Assembly: GCF_050586345.1 (NCBI RefSeq)
Contig: NZ_JBOCEF010000007.1
Location: 1 to 64,000 of the forward strand
DNA: 64,000 nt
Direction of reading: 5' to 3'
Origin: JBOCEF01 sp050586345
GTDB taxonomy: Bacteria; Pseudomonadota; Alphaproteobacteria; Rhodobacterales; Rhodobacteraceae
Part shown: in pieces, positions 9,398-17,734 of the stretch
How positions within the stretch are numbered: position 1 is the first letter of the stretch
Layout: each line of letters opens with the position of its first letter
Translations under genes and position numbers: made by a program
The notes under the pieces: generated by a model
Seen by the model: the letters and a program-made list of their open reading frames with translations, nothing else
What the model was told of the DNA's origin: nothing
Database searches by the model: none

Positions 9398-10689
9398 GCC
9401 CCGGTTCCCGTGCGGGCGGGGGCGCGGGCCGCCCGCTCGGCGATGCGGTCGGCGAGGAAGGCGGCGTCCTCGGCGATGCCGAGGAACCGGCCCGAGCCCC
9501 AGGTGTTCAGCCAGCCGAGGCCGAGGAAATGCAGCCCCGGCGCCGCGGTGACGCCGCGGTCATAGACCGGGCGGCCCTTGGCGTCGAAGACGTCCGCCTC
9601 GATCCACGCGTAATCGGGGCGGAAGCCGATGCACCAGAGGACCGAGGTGATGCCGAGCGCGGCGGCGTCGGCCGCGATGCGCTCCTGCGCCGGGGCCCAG
9701 AGCTTTTCGAAGGGCGGCTCCTCGGGCGCGTCGATGCCCTGCGCGGCGATCCAGCCGTCGATGGCCTCGCGGATGCCGAGGTAACTGGCGTCTGCATCGT
9801 CGAGGTTCTTCGCCAGATCGGGCGCGAAGGAAAGCGCGGTTCCGTCCATGCCGGTGAGCGAGCCCCAGAGCTCGACGCCGTGGTCCAGATGCCAGCGGCG
9901 CAGGTCGATCTCCTTCCCGCCGTCGCGGCCGGACATGTAGTGGTTGGTCTTGTGGACGGCGGCCTCGGGGTCCGGGTGCTCGCGGATGGTCATGGCGTAA
10001 TGGCCCATGTCGTGGAGCCAGTCGGTGGCGTCGCGGCCCCGGTACTTGCGCGGGGAGCGCGGGGCGGGGCCGACGGCGAGATGCACCTGGCGGCCGTCGC
10101 GCACGAGGTCCTCCATCAGCTGCACGCCGGACTGGCCGGTGCCGACGATGAGCGTCGCGCCCTCGGGCAGCTGCGACGGGCGGCGGTAGTCGCGGCTGTG
10201 CATCTGGGTGATGGACGGGTCCAGCGCGCGGGCATAGGGGGGCGTGATCGGCTCGTCATAGCCGCCGGTGGCGATGACCACCTGGCCCGCGATCCAGTCG
10301 CCGCGGTCGGTCTCGACCTTCCAGGCGGCGCCGTCCCGGGCGACGCGGGTGACGGTCACCCCCTCGTGCAGGGGGAAGTCGTGGCGGGCGCGGAAACGGT
10401 CGAGATAGTCGGTGATTTCGTCTTTCAGCATGAAACCGTCCGGGTCGTCGCCGTCATAGGGATGGCCGGGCAGGCGGCACTGCCAGTTGGGGGTGACGAG
10501 GCAGAAGCTGTCCCAGCGGTCGCGCTTCCACGACCGGAACGCGACGTCCTTTTCCAGCACCACGTGGGGAATGCCGCGGGCGAGCAGTTCCGCGGAGGCC
10601 GAGAGCCCGGCCTGGCCGCCGCCGACGATGACGACCTCGGTTTCCTGGCGGGGGGTGGGGGCGAAGTCCTTCATGGCGGGGCCTTTCAT
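9394..10689 (-). CDS. nitH: MSMEG_0569-type flavin-dependent oxidoreductase (Nit1C)
   Basis: 431 residues resembling FAD/NAD(P) monooxygenases. GGGQAGLSASAELLARGIPH at about residue 23 is the FAD Rossmann motif, and GTGQSGVQLMEDL the second dinucleotide motif. This is the flavoprotein of the conserved nitrilase cluster called Nit1C, which is linked to cyanide assimilation in cyanotrophic pseudomonads and to nitrogen starvation annotations in mycobacteria and cyanobacteria. The start at 10689 overlaps the previous stop (ATGA). ATG 10674 has a better upstream AAAGG and gives MKDFAPTPRQ. The substrate is not established. Confidence 0.85.
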   Translation of the reverse strand: MKGPAMKDFAPTPRQETEVVIVGGGQAGLSASAELLARGIPHVVLEKDVAFRSWKRDRWDSFCLVTPNWQCRLPGHPYDGDDPDGFMLKDEITDYLDRFRARHDFPLHEGVTVTRVARDGAAWKVETDRGDWIAGQVVIATGGYDEPITPPYARALDPSITQMHSRDYRRPSQLPEGATLIVGTGQSGVQLMEDLVRDGRQVHLAVGPAPRSPRKYRGRDATDWLHDMGHYAMTIREHPDPEAAVHKTNHYMSGRDGGKEIDLRRWHLDHGVELWGSLTGMDGTALSFAPDLAKNLDDADASYLGIREAIDGWIAAQGIDAPEEPPFEKLWAPAQERIAADAAALGITSVLWCIGFRPDYAWIEADVFDAKGRPVYDRGVTAAPGLHFLGLGWLNTWGSGRFLGIAEDAAFLADRIAERAARAPARTGTGA

Positions 10690-10964
10690 TGGATGGAGAC
10701 GCAGAGGATGCGCGCGTCCTCGGGGCAGGCGGCGGCGCGGGCCTCGATCCGGTCGAGCGACGCCATGGCGCGGCTGCAGCGGAAGCCGTATTTGCGCTCG
10801 ACCCGGCCCGAGGCGCGCTCGAGCCCGATGCGGGCGCGGGCGAGGAAGTCGGAGAGCGGGTAGGCGGCGCCGGGGGCGAACATCTCGGCGATGACGGAGG
10901 AGGGGGAGTAGCAGGGCTCCTCCGTCCCGTCGGGCCAGCGGAAGGTGACGATGGTTTCAGGCAT
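10686..10964 (-). CDS. nitG: MSMEG_0570-type small protein (Nit1C)
   Basis: 92 residues, MPETIVTFRWPDGTEEPCYSPSS at the start, matching the small nitrogen-starvation-response protein found in Nit1C clusters. It contains FAPGAAYPLSDFLARARIGLE, and one cysteine near the N-terminus that is conserved in my recollection of the family. No catalytic motif is visible. It overlaps the flavoprotein start by ATGA and sits 8 bases after the AIR-synthase-like gene. Function unknown. Confidence 0.8.
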   Translation of the reverse strand: MPETIVTFRWPDGTEEPCYSPSSVIAEMFAPGAAYPLSDFLARARIGLERASGRVERKYGFRCSRAMASLDRIEARAAACPEDARILCVSIQ

Positions 10965-10972
10965 GGGCGGTG

Positions 10973-11983
10973 TCAGTCATGGAGACCCTCCGGGCGGGCG
11001 AGGCCGAGATAGGGCTCGGCCGCGTGGTTCCAGAACAGGGCGGAGGCGGGGCCGTGGAGGAGGCGCAGCTCGGCCCCCGGCGTGACGGCGCCGATCACGT
11101 CGGCGGCGAGGCCCCGGGCCCGGGCGCGGGAGAGGATTTCGGGCGCGTCGGCGGGGGCGGCGGTGAGCAGGAAGCCGAAGGAGGGGAAGGCGCGCAGCCA
11201 GCGTTCCAGCGGCACGCCTTCCGGCGGGCGCACCGCCGACAGGTCGATGGACAGGCCGACCCCCGACGCCTCGGCCAGCATCAGCGCGGTGCCGACGAGG
11301 CCGCCCTGGCTGACATCCTTGCCCGCGCGGGTGAGGCCGGCTTCGGAGAGCTGGGGGAGGAGGTCCAGATCTCCGCGCAGGCGGGCATGGGGGGCGTCGA
11401 GCGCGGCGCACCAGTTGTCGAAATTGCGGAACCCGCCGCGGTGGTCGGCGAGGGCGATGAGCGCCTCTCCGGGCTTTGCCGCGTCGCCGCGGATGGGGGC
11501 GGCGGCGCGGCCCATGACCGAGACGGCGAGGCCGGGCTCGGCGGCGGAAAGGTTGGTGTGGCCGCCGACCAGCGGCACGCCATAGGCCTCGGACGCGTCG
11601 CGCAGACCGCGCAGGAGCGGGGCGGCGGCCTCGGCCCCCGGGGCCCAGACCTGGTCCACGAGGGCGACGGCGCGGCCGCCCATGGCGGCGATGTCCGAGA
11701 GGTTGACCATCACCCCGCACCAGCCCGCGAACCAGGGGTCGTCGGCGACGAAGGCGGGAATGAAGCCCTCGCCCGCCAGCAGGTCCCAGCCATGGGCGGC
11801 GGGGATCAGCGCCGCGTCGTCCCCGGGCGCGCCGGGGGAGGCGGGGGTGAGGCCGAGCGCGCGGGCGGCGTCCGCGATGCAGAGCTTGGAGCGGATCGAC
11901 GGGTGGGCGCGCAGGCGGGCGACGAGGGCGGGGAGGTCGGCGGCGGGCGTGGGGGCCGAGCCGGTCATGGCGACGGCGGTCAT
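10973..11983 (-). CDS. nitF: Sll0787-type AIR-synthase-like protein (Nit1C)
   Basis: 336 residues. The PurM/AIR synthase fold is indicated by GDDAALIPAAHGWDLLAGEGF, an Asp-rich ATP/metal segment, and by MVNLSDIAAMGGRAVALVD and DVSQGGLVGTALMLAEASG, the second glycine-rich motif. PurM-superfamily enzymes activate an oxygen or carboxyl group with ATP. In Nit1C the substrate is unknown. The start is ATG 11983 (MTAVAMTGSAP), overlapping the GNAT stop by ATGA; upstream in-frame sequence is shadow of the GNAT gene. Confidence 0.85.
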   Translation of the reverse strand: MTAVAMTGSAPTPAADLPALVARLRAHPSIRSKLCIADAARALGLTPASPGAPGDDAALIPAAHGWDLLAGEGFIPAFVADDPWFAGWCGVMVNLSDIAAMGGRAVALVDQVWAPGAEAAAPLLRGLRDASEAYGVPLVGGHTNLSAAEPGLAVSVMGRAAAPIRGDAAKPGEALIALADHRGGFRNFDNWCAALDAPHARLRGDLDLLPQLSEAGLTRAGKDVSQGGLVGTALMLAEASGVGLSIDLSAVRPPEGVPLERWLRAFPSFGFLLTAAPADAPEILSRARARGLAADVIGAVTPGAELRLLHGPASALFWNHAAEPYLGLARPEGLHD

Positions 11984-12528
11984 GACGCGCGCCTGCGGCG
12001 GGCGAGAGCGAGGCGCCCGGCGCAGGGATCCTCGACCGGGGTGAAGCGGGGCAGGAGGGCGCGCATCCGCGCATGGGGGGCGCCGTGGAGGGAGACCTCT
12101 TCCTCCACCTCCCAGCCGATGCGGCGGAAGAGGGGGATGTTGCGGGCCTGCACATGCGCCAGGAACGTCCCGCAGCCCCGGGCCATCGCCGTGCCGACCG
12201 CGAGGCGGATCAGCTCGGTCCCCAGCGGCCCCACCCGGCGGCAGCCCGGCGCGACGGCGAGGCGGGAGCCCCACCACGCGCCCCGCCGCGCCGCGTGCAG
12301 GCGGACGGTTCCGACGACCTCGTCCGCCTCGGAGGCGATGGTGGAGAGGGCGACGAGGGTGATGGCGCGCTGGTCGATGGCGTCGCGGTCATGGGGGGCG
12401 AAAAGGCCCTGCTCCTCGACGAAGACCCGGTGGCGGAGGGAGGCGGCGCCGCCATGCTCCCACCCCGCGCTGGCGGCGCGGATGATGTAGCCGGGGCAGA
12501 TGAAGGCGTGGGGATCCTCGACGATCAT
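11980..12528 (-). CDS. nitE: MSMEG_0567/Sll0786-type GNAT N-acetyltransferase (Nit1C)
   Basis: 182 residues. It begins MIVEDPHAFICPGYIIRAAS and carries the GNAT acetyl-CoA region at about residues 95-112, VAPGCRRVGPLGTELIRLA, with HVQARNIPLFRRIGW after it. The cluster version of the family is annotated as a nitrogen-starvation acetyltransferase. It probably acylates an amine in the Nit1C pathway. Coupled by ATGA overlaps at both ends. Confidence 0.85.
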   Translation of the reverse strand: MIVEDPHAFICPGYIIRAASAGWEHGGAASLRHRVFVEEQGLFAPHDRDAIDQRAITLVALSTIASEADEVVGTVRLHAARRGAWWGSRLAVAPGCRRVGPLGTELIRLAVGTAMARGCGTFLAHVQARNIPLFRRIGWEVEEEVSLHGAPHARMRALLPRFTPVEDPCAGRLALARRRRAS

Positions 12529-13628
12529 GGCCGGATCCCCAGCTTTTCATAGGCCGAGAGGGCCGAGCAGGCGCCGCAGCGCCCGCAGCCGGCCTTGATC
12601 TCGGTCGCGCGCATCCCGGAGGCGAGGATCATCTGCGCAAGGGGGGCGAGGATGCGGGCCATGAATTCGGGGCGCGGGGCGGGGCGGGATTCCAGCGGGG
12701 TGCCGGAGATGGGGACGAAGGGGACGACGAAGGGGTAGACGCCGATGGCGCAGAGGCGCTCGGCGGTGCGCAGGATGGCCTCTTCCGTGTCGCCCAGCCC
12801 GGCGAGGATGTAGGTGGAGACCTGGCCGCGGCCGAAGACCTCCACCGCCGCTTCGAAGCTGTCCCAGTATTTCGAGAGGGGGACGGAGGCCTTGCCGGGC
12901 ATGATCTCGGCGCGAACCTCGGGCGTGACGGCTTCAAGGTGCATCCCGAGGCTGTCGGCCCCGGCCTCGTGCATCCGCCGCAGCCAGGAATCGTCCTCGG
13001 GGGGCTCGCACTGCACCTGGATCGGCAGGTCGACGGCGGCCTTCACCGCGGCGGCGCTTTCCGCCAGCACGGCGGCGCCGCGGTCGGGGCCTTTCGGGGT
13101 GCCGGTGGTCATGACCATGTGCTTGACGCCGTCGAGCTCCACCGCCGCTTTCGCGACCTCGGCGAGCTGCGCGGGGGTCTTGCGGGCGATGGTGCGCCCG
13201 GCGGCGAGGGACTGGCCGATGGAGCAGAACTTGCAGGTCTTCTTGCGGCTCTCATACCGGATGCAGGTCTGCAGCACGGTGGTGGCGAGCACGTCGCGCG
13301 AATGGAGCTGCGCGATATGGCCGTAGGGGATGCCGTCGGCGGTCGACAGGTCGGTGAAGCGGGGTTTGGCGGGGAAGGCGGCCTCGGCCAGCGGGGCGCC
13401 GTCCTTGAGGATGCGGGCGCGGCCCTTTTCGTCGGGGGCCTCGACCAGGTAGGGGCTGTCGAAGGCGGGGGCGGTGTGGACGGGGACCATGACGGTCATC
13501 CCGTCGATGGTGACCGCCTTGTGGTCCGAGGGGCCGGCGCCGCCGCGGCGGCTCTCGGCCCCCGCGCGCGGATCGACGAGGCGCATGCCGCGGGTCTGAA
13601 GGTCGGTGATCAGGGTGTGGACGGTCAT
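12525..13628 (-). CDS. nitD: MSMEG_0568-type radical SAM protein (Nit1C)
   Basis: 367 residues. The 4Fe-4S cysteines are at 122, 132 and 135 (Cys-X9-Cys-X2-Cys: TCIRYESRKKTCKFC), a spacing that differs from the classical CX3CX2C and is characteristic of this family. It is followed by a TIM-barrel-like part (VMTTGTPKGPDRG, VQCEPPEDDSWL). A C-terminal cysteine group, KAGCGRCGACSALSAYEK, could hold an auxiliary cluster. It generates a 5'-deoxyadenosyl radical; the substrate is unknown. Overlaps the nitrilase stop by ATGA. Confidence 0.88.
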   Translation of the reverse strand: MTVHTLITDLQTRGMRLVDPRAGAESRRGGAGPSDHKAVTIDGMTVMVPVHTAPAFDSPYLVEAPDEKGRARILKDGAPLAEAAFPAKPRFTDLSTADGIPYGHIAQLHSRDVLATTVLQTCIRYESRKKTCKFCSIGQSLAAGRTIARKTPAQLAEVAKAAVELDGVKHMVMTTGTPKGPDRGAAVLAESAAAVKAAVDLPIQVQCEPPEDDSWLRRMHEAGADSLGMHLEAVTPEVRAEIMPGKASVPLSKYWDSFEAAVEVFGRGQVSTYILAGLGDTEEAILRTAERLCAIGVYPFVVPFVPISGTPLESRPAPRPEFMARILAPLAQMILASGMRATEIKAGCGRCGACSALSAYEKLGIRP

Positions 13629-14584
13629 GCCTGCGCCTCCTTGTGGATCTCGTGGCGGGTTTCGTGGCGGGTCTTCGCGGGGGAGGCGTCGTGGAGGAGG
13701 GAGAGGATCTCGGGCCGCGCGTAGTGGCCCACGCTGTCCATCATCCGCTTGCGCTTCTGGATCAGGCGCATGTCGAGATCGGCGATAAGGATCCCCTCGC
13801 CCTCGGTCAGCGGCGGGACGACGTGGCGGCCCTCGGGCGAGATGATGCAGGTCATGCAGCCGCCGCGCAGGCCGGGCTGGAGGGCGGGGTCCTCGGTGAC
13901 CGAGGCGATCTGCTCTTCGGTCAGCCAGCCGGTGGCGTTGACCACGAAGCAGCCGGATTCGAGGGCGTGGTGGCGCATGGTGACCTCGATCTGCTCGGCG
14001 AAGATCGGGCCGACGAGGCTCCCCGGGAACTGGGCGCAGTGGATCTGTTCGCCCTGGGTCATCAGGGCGTAGCGGGCGAGGGGGTTGTAATGCTCCCAGC
14101 AGGCCAGCGCGCCGATGCGGCCGACGGCGCTTGGCACGGTGCGAAGGCCGGCGCCGTCGCCCTGACCCCAGACCATGCGCTCATGATAGGTGGGGGTGAT
14201 CTTGCGGCGCTTGAGGAGGAGGGTTCCGTCGGCGTCGAAGATGAGCTGGGCGTTGTAGAGCGAGCCGCCGTCGCGTTCGTTGATGCCGATGCAGGCGCAG
14301 AGATTGAGGCGGCGGCAGGCGTCGGAGAGCGCGTCGGTTTCCGGGGACGGGACGGCGACCGCCTCGTCCATCAGGTCCATGTGCGGGGCGCCCTGGCGGA
14401 CGGGGGGGAGGACGAAGCTGAAATAGGGATAGGCGGGGATGAAGGTCTCGGGGAAGACCACGAGCTCGGCGCCCTTCGCGGCGGCCTCCTCCATCGCGTT
14501 CAGCACCCGGGCCATGGTGCCGGCGCGGCTGGTCAGCTCGGGGGCGATCTGGACCGCGGCGACGCGGACCGTGCTGTCGGTCAT
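13625..14584 (-). CDS. nitC: Nit6803-type nitrilase (Nit1C)
   Basis: 319 residues from ATG 14584 behind AAGGAG. The nitrilase triad is visible: Glu46 (FPETFIPAYPY), Lys128 (KRRKITPTYHE) and Cys162 (ALACWEHYNPL), with the second glutamate at 135. Nitrilases hydrolyse a C-N triple bond to acid and ammonia through a cysteine thioester. The Nit1C enzymes form one of the best-known nitrilase subgroups, and the cluster is required for growth on cyanide in pseudomonads, where the nitrilase probably acts on an organic nitrile formed from cyanide. The upstream in-frame extension to 14662 is not needed. Confidence 0.93.
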   Translation of the reverse strand: MTDSTVRVAAVQIAPELTSRAGTMARVLNAMEEAAAKGAELVVFPETFIPAYPYFSFVLPPVRQGAPHMDLMDEAVAVPSPETDALSDACRRLNLCACIGINERDGGSLYNAQLIFDADGTLLLKRRKITPTYHERMVWGQGDGAGLRTVPSAVGRIGALACWEHYNPLARYALMTQGEQIHCAQFPGSLVGPIFAEQIEVTMRHHALESGCFVVNATGWLTEEQIASVTEDPALQPGLRGGCMTCIISPEGRHVVPPLTEGEGILIADLDMRLIQKRKRMMDSVGHYARPEILSLLHDASPAKTRHETRHEIHKEAQA

Positions 14585-14651
14585 GGGGGCTCTCCTTGGC
14601 GGGCCGGGGGGAGGGGCGCTTGGGGTCCGGCCCCGGGGGGGGCGGGGCCGG

Positions 14652-14662
14652 ATTGTCTGCAT
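14652..14662 (+). promoter_or_regulatory. Candidate operator copy upstream of the nitrilase
   Basis: ATTGTCTGCAT lies in the 102-base gap between nitB and nitC. It differs by one or two bases from the ATTGACYGCAT pair found in front of nitB. A second internal control point for the nitrilase is possible. The function is inferred from similarity and place. Confidence 0.4.
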
Positions 14663-14686
14663 TCAATCTGCGCGTCGTCGGCAGGG

Positions 14687-15169
14687 TCAGACGGTCCAGG
14701 TGTCGAGGATGACCGCGTTCGCCTTCTTGTGCAGAAGGATGCAATCGAGGACGTCCTGCGGGGCGATCGGGGTGATGCCGGGCAGCAGCGACGGCTCGCC
14801 ATGGCCGTAGAGGGCCTGGAGCGCGAAGCGGCAGGCGAAGACCTTGCCGCCCTCGCCCATGAACTTCTTGAGGTTCACGGCGAAGTTCTGGTGGCCGGGG
14901 AACGCCTCGTCGCCGAGGGTGGGGAAGCCGCGCTGGATCCCGAGGGTCACGCCCGGGCCGTAAAGCAGGATCGAGGTCTCGTAGCCTTTGCGATTGAGGC
15001 GAATCGCGTTCAGGATGTTGACGAGGCCGATGGAGCCTTCGAAGGCGACGGTGTGGAAGGTCACGAGGGCTTTCTCGCCCGGCTCGGCCTTGACGTCCTC
15101 GAAGACTTTCTCCTCGTAGTCGACGAAGACGTCGCCGTCCTTGTGCTTGGGGATGGTGATCTCGGGCAT
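14687..15169 (-). CDS. nitB: MSMEG_0572/Sll0783-type protein, first gene of Nit1C
   Basis: 160 residues from ATG 15169 (MPEITIPKHKDGDVFVDYEE), behind AGAGGA. It resembles the DsrE/DsrF-like fold proteins annotated as Sll0783 nitrogen-starvation response: VTFHTVAFEGSIGLVNILNA and then NLKKFMGEGGKVFACRFAL with one cysteine. It is the promoter-proximal gene of Nit1C and ends 102 bases before the nitrilase. Required with the nitrilase for cyanotrophy in other bacteria; its chemistry is unknown. Confidence 0.85.
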   Translation of the reverse strand: MPEITIPKHKDGDVFVDYEEKVFEDVKAEPGEKALVTFHTVAFEGSIGLVNILNAIRLNRKGYETSILLYGPGVTLGIQRGFPTLGDEAFPGHQNFAVNLKKFMGEGGKVFACRFALQALYGHGEPSLLPGITPIAPQDVLDCILLHKKANAVILDTWTV

Positions 15170-15484
15170 GTCGGTCCTCTTGCTGTCCGGGGCGGGGCGG
15201 ACGGCGCGTCCGGCCCCTGTGACAGCAGGATGGGCCGGGGAAATTGACCGCATCAATTGATGCATACAAAAATCCAGACAAAAAACCGGGGGTTGGGCGG
15301 CGTTTCGCCCGCAAAAGCGCCGCGCTGCACCGCAAAAGGGCAGGCCGTTGAAGCACGAAACGACTCTGTGGAATTGAATCGGCGGAAAATGCAGTCAATC
15401 GCGCTTCAATTTCCCGGCGGGGCGGGGTAACGATACGGTCCCGACCCCACCGCCCGACCCGGCCGAGAGACGAGAGACGCGCGC
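15170..15484. promoter_or_regulatory. Divergent nitB / MocR control region with inverted operator-like motif
   Basis: The 315-base gap is AT-rich between 15241 and 15400. ATTGACCGCAT is at 15243-15253 and its near-complement ATGCAGTCAAT at 15389-15399, so two ATTGACYGCAT sites point towards each other, 135 bases apart. The first overlaps a perfect 14-bp palindrome GCATCAATTGATGC at 15250-15263. A weaker third site is at 14652. MocR-family regulators typically bind repeated short sites in such divergent regions. I see no convincing sigma-54 promoter. Confidence 0.5.
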
Positions 15485-16852
15485 ATGACCTGGACCCCTG
15501 GCCCCGCCGAGGACGGCGCGCCGCGTTACCTCGCGCTCGCCGACGCCATCGCCCGGGACGTGGAGACGGGGCGGCTGCGGCCCGGCGACCGGCTGCCCCC
15601 CCAGCGGCGGCTGGCGGAGCGGATCGGGGTGGACTTCACCACCGTCTCCCGCGGCTATGCCGAGGCGCGGGCGCGCGGGCTGGTCGAGGCGCATGTGGGC
15701 CGCGGCACCTTCGTGGCGGCGCGAAAGGCGCCCGAGGCCCCGGCGGACCCGCGCCGCGTCCAGGACCGGGACCTGACCATGAACCTGCCGCCCGAGCCGC
15801 AGGACCCCGAGCTGCTGGCGCGGATGCAGGGCGGGTTGGCGGCGGTCAGCCGCGACCTGGTGGGGCTGCTGCGCTACCAGTCCGCCACCGGGGGCGTGGT
15901 GGACAAGGAGGCCGCGTCCTCCTGGCTGTCGATGCGCGGCATGGCCCCGAGCCTGGAGCGCGTCGCCATCACCCCGGGCGCGCACCCGACGATCTTCGCG
16001 ATCCTGATGCAGCTGGCGAAACCCGGCGACGTGATCCTGTGCGAGGCGGTGACCTATGCGGGCATCCGCGGCATCGCCGCGCGGCTGGGGCTGCGGCTGG
16101 TGGGGATCGAGGGCGACGCCGACGGCATCCTGCCCGACGCGCTGCGCGAAGCGGCGCGCGCGCACGGGGCCAGGGCGCTCTACCTGAACCCGACGCTGAA
16201 CAACCCGACGACGCGGACCATCCCCGAGGCGCGGCGGCTGGAGATCGCCGCGGCGCTGGAGGAGCTGGACCTGCCGCTGATCGAGGACGACGCCTATGGC
16301 TTCATCCCCCAGCACGCGCCCCCCGCGCTGGCGACCATGGCGCCGGGGCGGGTCTGGCACGTGGGCGGGCTGGCGAAATGCATCGGGGCGGGGCTGCGGC
16401 TGGCCTATACCGTGGCGCCGGACCCGCGGGCGGCGCGCAAGCTGGCGCGCTGCCTGAAGACCACCAACGTCATGCCCTCGCCGCTGTGCATGGCGCTGGC
16501 GACGCGCTGGATCCAGGACGGCACGGCGGACGCGATCCGCCGCTTCATCCGCGCCGAGACCGCGGCGCGCCAGAAGATCGCCGCCGAGCTGCTGCAGGGC
16601 GCGGATTTCGACGCTGACCCGAACGCGTTCAACATCTGGCTGCGGCTGCCGCCGGGCCGGGGCCGGGCGCAGGCGGCGGGGCTGCTGGCCGCGACCGGGA
16701 TCGGGGTGATGCCCGCCGACGCCTTCACGGTGGAGGGCGCGCCGCAGGAAGCCCTGCGCATCTGCCTGGGCGGCGACGCCAGCCGCGCGGGCGTCCACGC
16801 CGCGCTGTCGCTGCTGGCCGAGGCGCTGGACCCGCATTCCTGGTACGGCTGA
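15485..16852 (+). CDS. MocR/PdxR-type regulator (GntR HTH fused to aminotransferase-like domain)
   Basis: 455 residues. The N-terminal GntR winged helix (GRLRPGDRLPPQRRLAERIG then VDFTTVSRGYAEARARGLVE) is followed by a class I aminotransferase-like domain: TPGAHPTIFAIL, EDDAYGFI, and the PLP lysine about residue 298 in GGLAKCIGAGLRLAY. These proteins sense PLP or an amino compound and act mostly as regulators. It is divergent from the Nit1C operon with shared operator-like sites, so it is the likely regulator of that operon. In Nit1C of pseudomonads a different type of activator has been described, so this pairing may be lineage-specific. Confidence 0.85.
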   Translation: MTWTPGPAEDGAPRYLALADAIARDVETGRLRPGDRLPPQRRLAERIGVDFTTVSRGYAEARARGLVEAHVGRGTFVAARKAPEAPADPRRVQDRDLTMNLPPEPQDPELLARMQGGLAAVSRDLVGLLRYQSATGGVVDKEAASSWLSMRGMAPSLERVAITPGAHPTIFAILMQLAKPGDVILCEAVTYAGIRGIAARLGLRLVGIEGDADGILPDALREAARAHGARALYLNPTLNNPTTRTIPEARRLEIAAALEELDLPLIEDDAYGFIPQHAPPALATMAPGRVWHVGGLAKCIGAGLRLAYTVAPDPRAARKLARCLKTTNVMPSPLCMALATRWIQDGTADAIRRFIRAETAARQKIAAELLQGADFDADPNAFNIWLRLPPGRGRAQAAGLLAATGIGVMPADAFTVEGAPQEALRICLGGDASRAGVHAALSLLAEALDPHSWYG

Positions 16853-16891
16853 CGCCAGCCGCCCGCGCCCCGTCCGCCCGCCGCCCCGGCC

Positions 16892-17734
16892 TCAGCCGTC
16901 GGCGAAGCGGGGCAGGATGAAGTCCGGGCGCACCCCCTCGGCGGCGCAGAGCGCGAGGCGCGCGGCGTCGTCGATCCCGTCATGGATCCCGGTGCGCACC
17001 AGCGCGCCGCGGAACCCGAGGGTCGCGGCCCCCTTCAGGTCATGCGCCGGGCTGTCGCCGATGCACAGCACCCGCGCCGGGTCCGGGGCGCCCAGCATTC
17101 GGTGCGCGATCTCGTAGACCGGGCGGTGCGGCTTGCCGATCATCTCCACCGCGCCGCCGAACCCCTCGTAGAGCTGCGCGATGCGGGCGGGGCCGAAGCT
17201 GCGCCCCGCCGGGGTCAGCATCACCATGTCGGGATTGGTGCACAGGCAGGGAACCCCGCGCGAAGCGGGGCCGCGCAGCAGGTCGGCATAGGCGTCGAGG
17301 CCCAGCTCGTCCCCGCGGCTGCCCGAGATCAGCACCAGCTCGGCCGCATCCGGGTCGTCGGTCGGAACCAGGTCCAGGCCCTCGGTCTCGGACCCGTCGC
17401 CGACGCGCGAGACGACCAGCACCCGCGCCCCGGGGCGCAGCGCGCCGCCGATGCGGGCGCGCAGCATCCCGTGCGCCGCCTCGCCCGAGGAGAGCACCGT
17501 CTCGAAGCTGCCGCGCCCGAAGCCGAAGGACAGCAGCCGGTCGATATTGGGCTGCGCCCGGCGGCCGGAGTTCGACAGCAGCAGCACCCGCGCCCCGGTG
17601 GCGGCGAGGGCGGCGAGGGCGGCGGGCGCCGAAGGGTAGGCGCCGGTCCCGTCGAGCAGCACCCCGAACTGGTCCACCAGGAAGGCGTCGAAGCGGCCAT
17701 GCAGGGCCGCGAGGCCGGGCAGGATCTCGGTCAT
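16892..17734 (-). CDS. HAD-IIA family phosphatase
   Basis: 280 residues. HAD motifs are clear: motif I AFLVDQFGVLLDG, motif II VLLLSNSGRR, the lysine in MIGKPHRPVYE, and motif IV CIGDSPAHDLKGA. It fits the TIGR01459-like sugar-phosphate phosphatases of subclass IIA. It is the last gene of the polyol operon and overlaps the FGGY kinase stop by ATGA. It probably removes phosphate from an overflow or repair product of the pathway; substrate unknown. Confidence 0.85.
   Translation of the reverse strand: MTEILPGLAALHGRFDAFLVDQFGVLLDGTGAYPSAPAALAALAATGARVLLLSNSGRRAQPNIDRLLSFGFGRGSFETVLSSGEAAHGMLRARIGGALRPGARVLVVSRVGDGSETEGLDLVPTDDPDAAELVLISGSRGDELGLDAYADLLRGPASRGVPCLCTNPDMVMLTPAGRSFGPARIAQLYEGFGGAVEMIGKPHRPVYEIAHRMLGAPDPARVLCIGDSPAHDLKGAATLGFRGALVRTGIHDGIDDAARLALCAAEGVRPDFILPRFADG

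Noticed and set aside
15170..15484. Sigma-54 promoter before Nit1C, expected for a nitrogen-starvation operon
   Set aside because: I could not find a GG-N10-GC element of acceptable quality on the minus strand in this gap.
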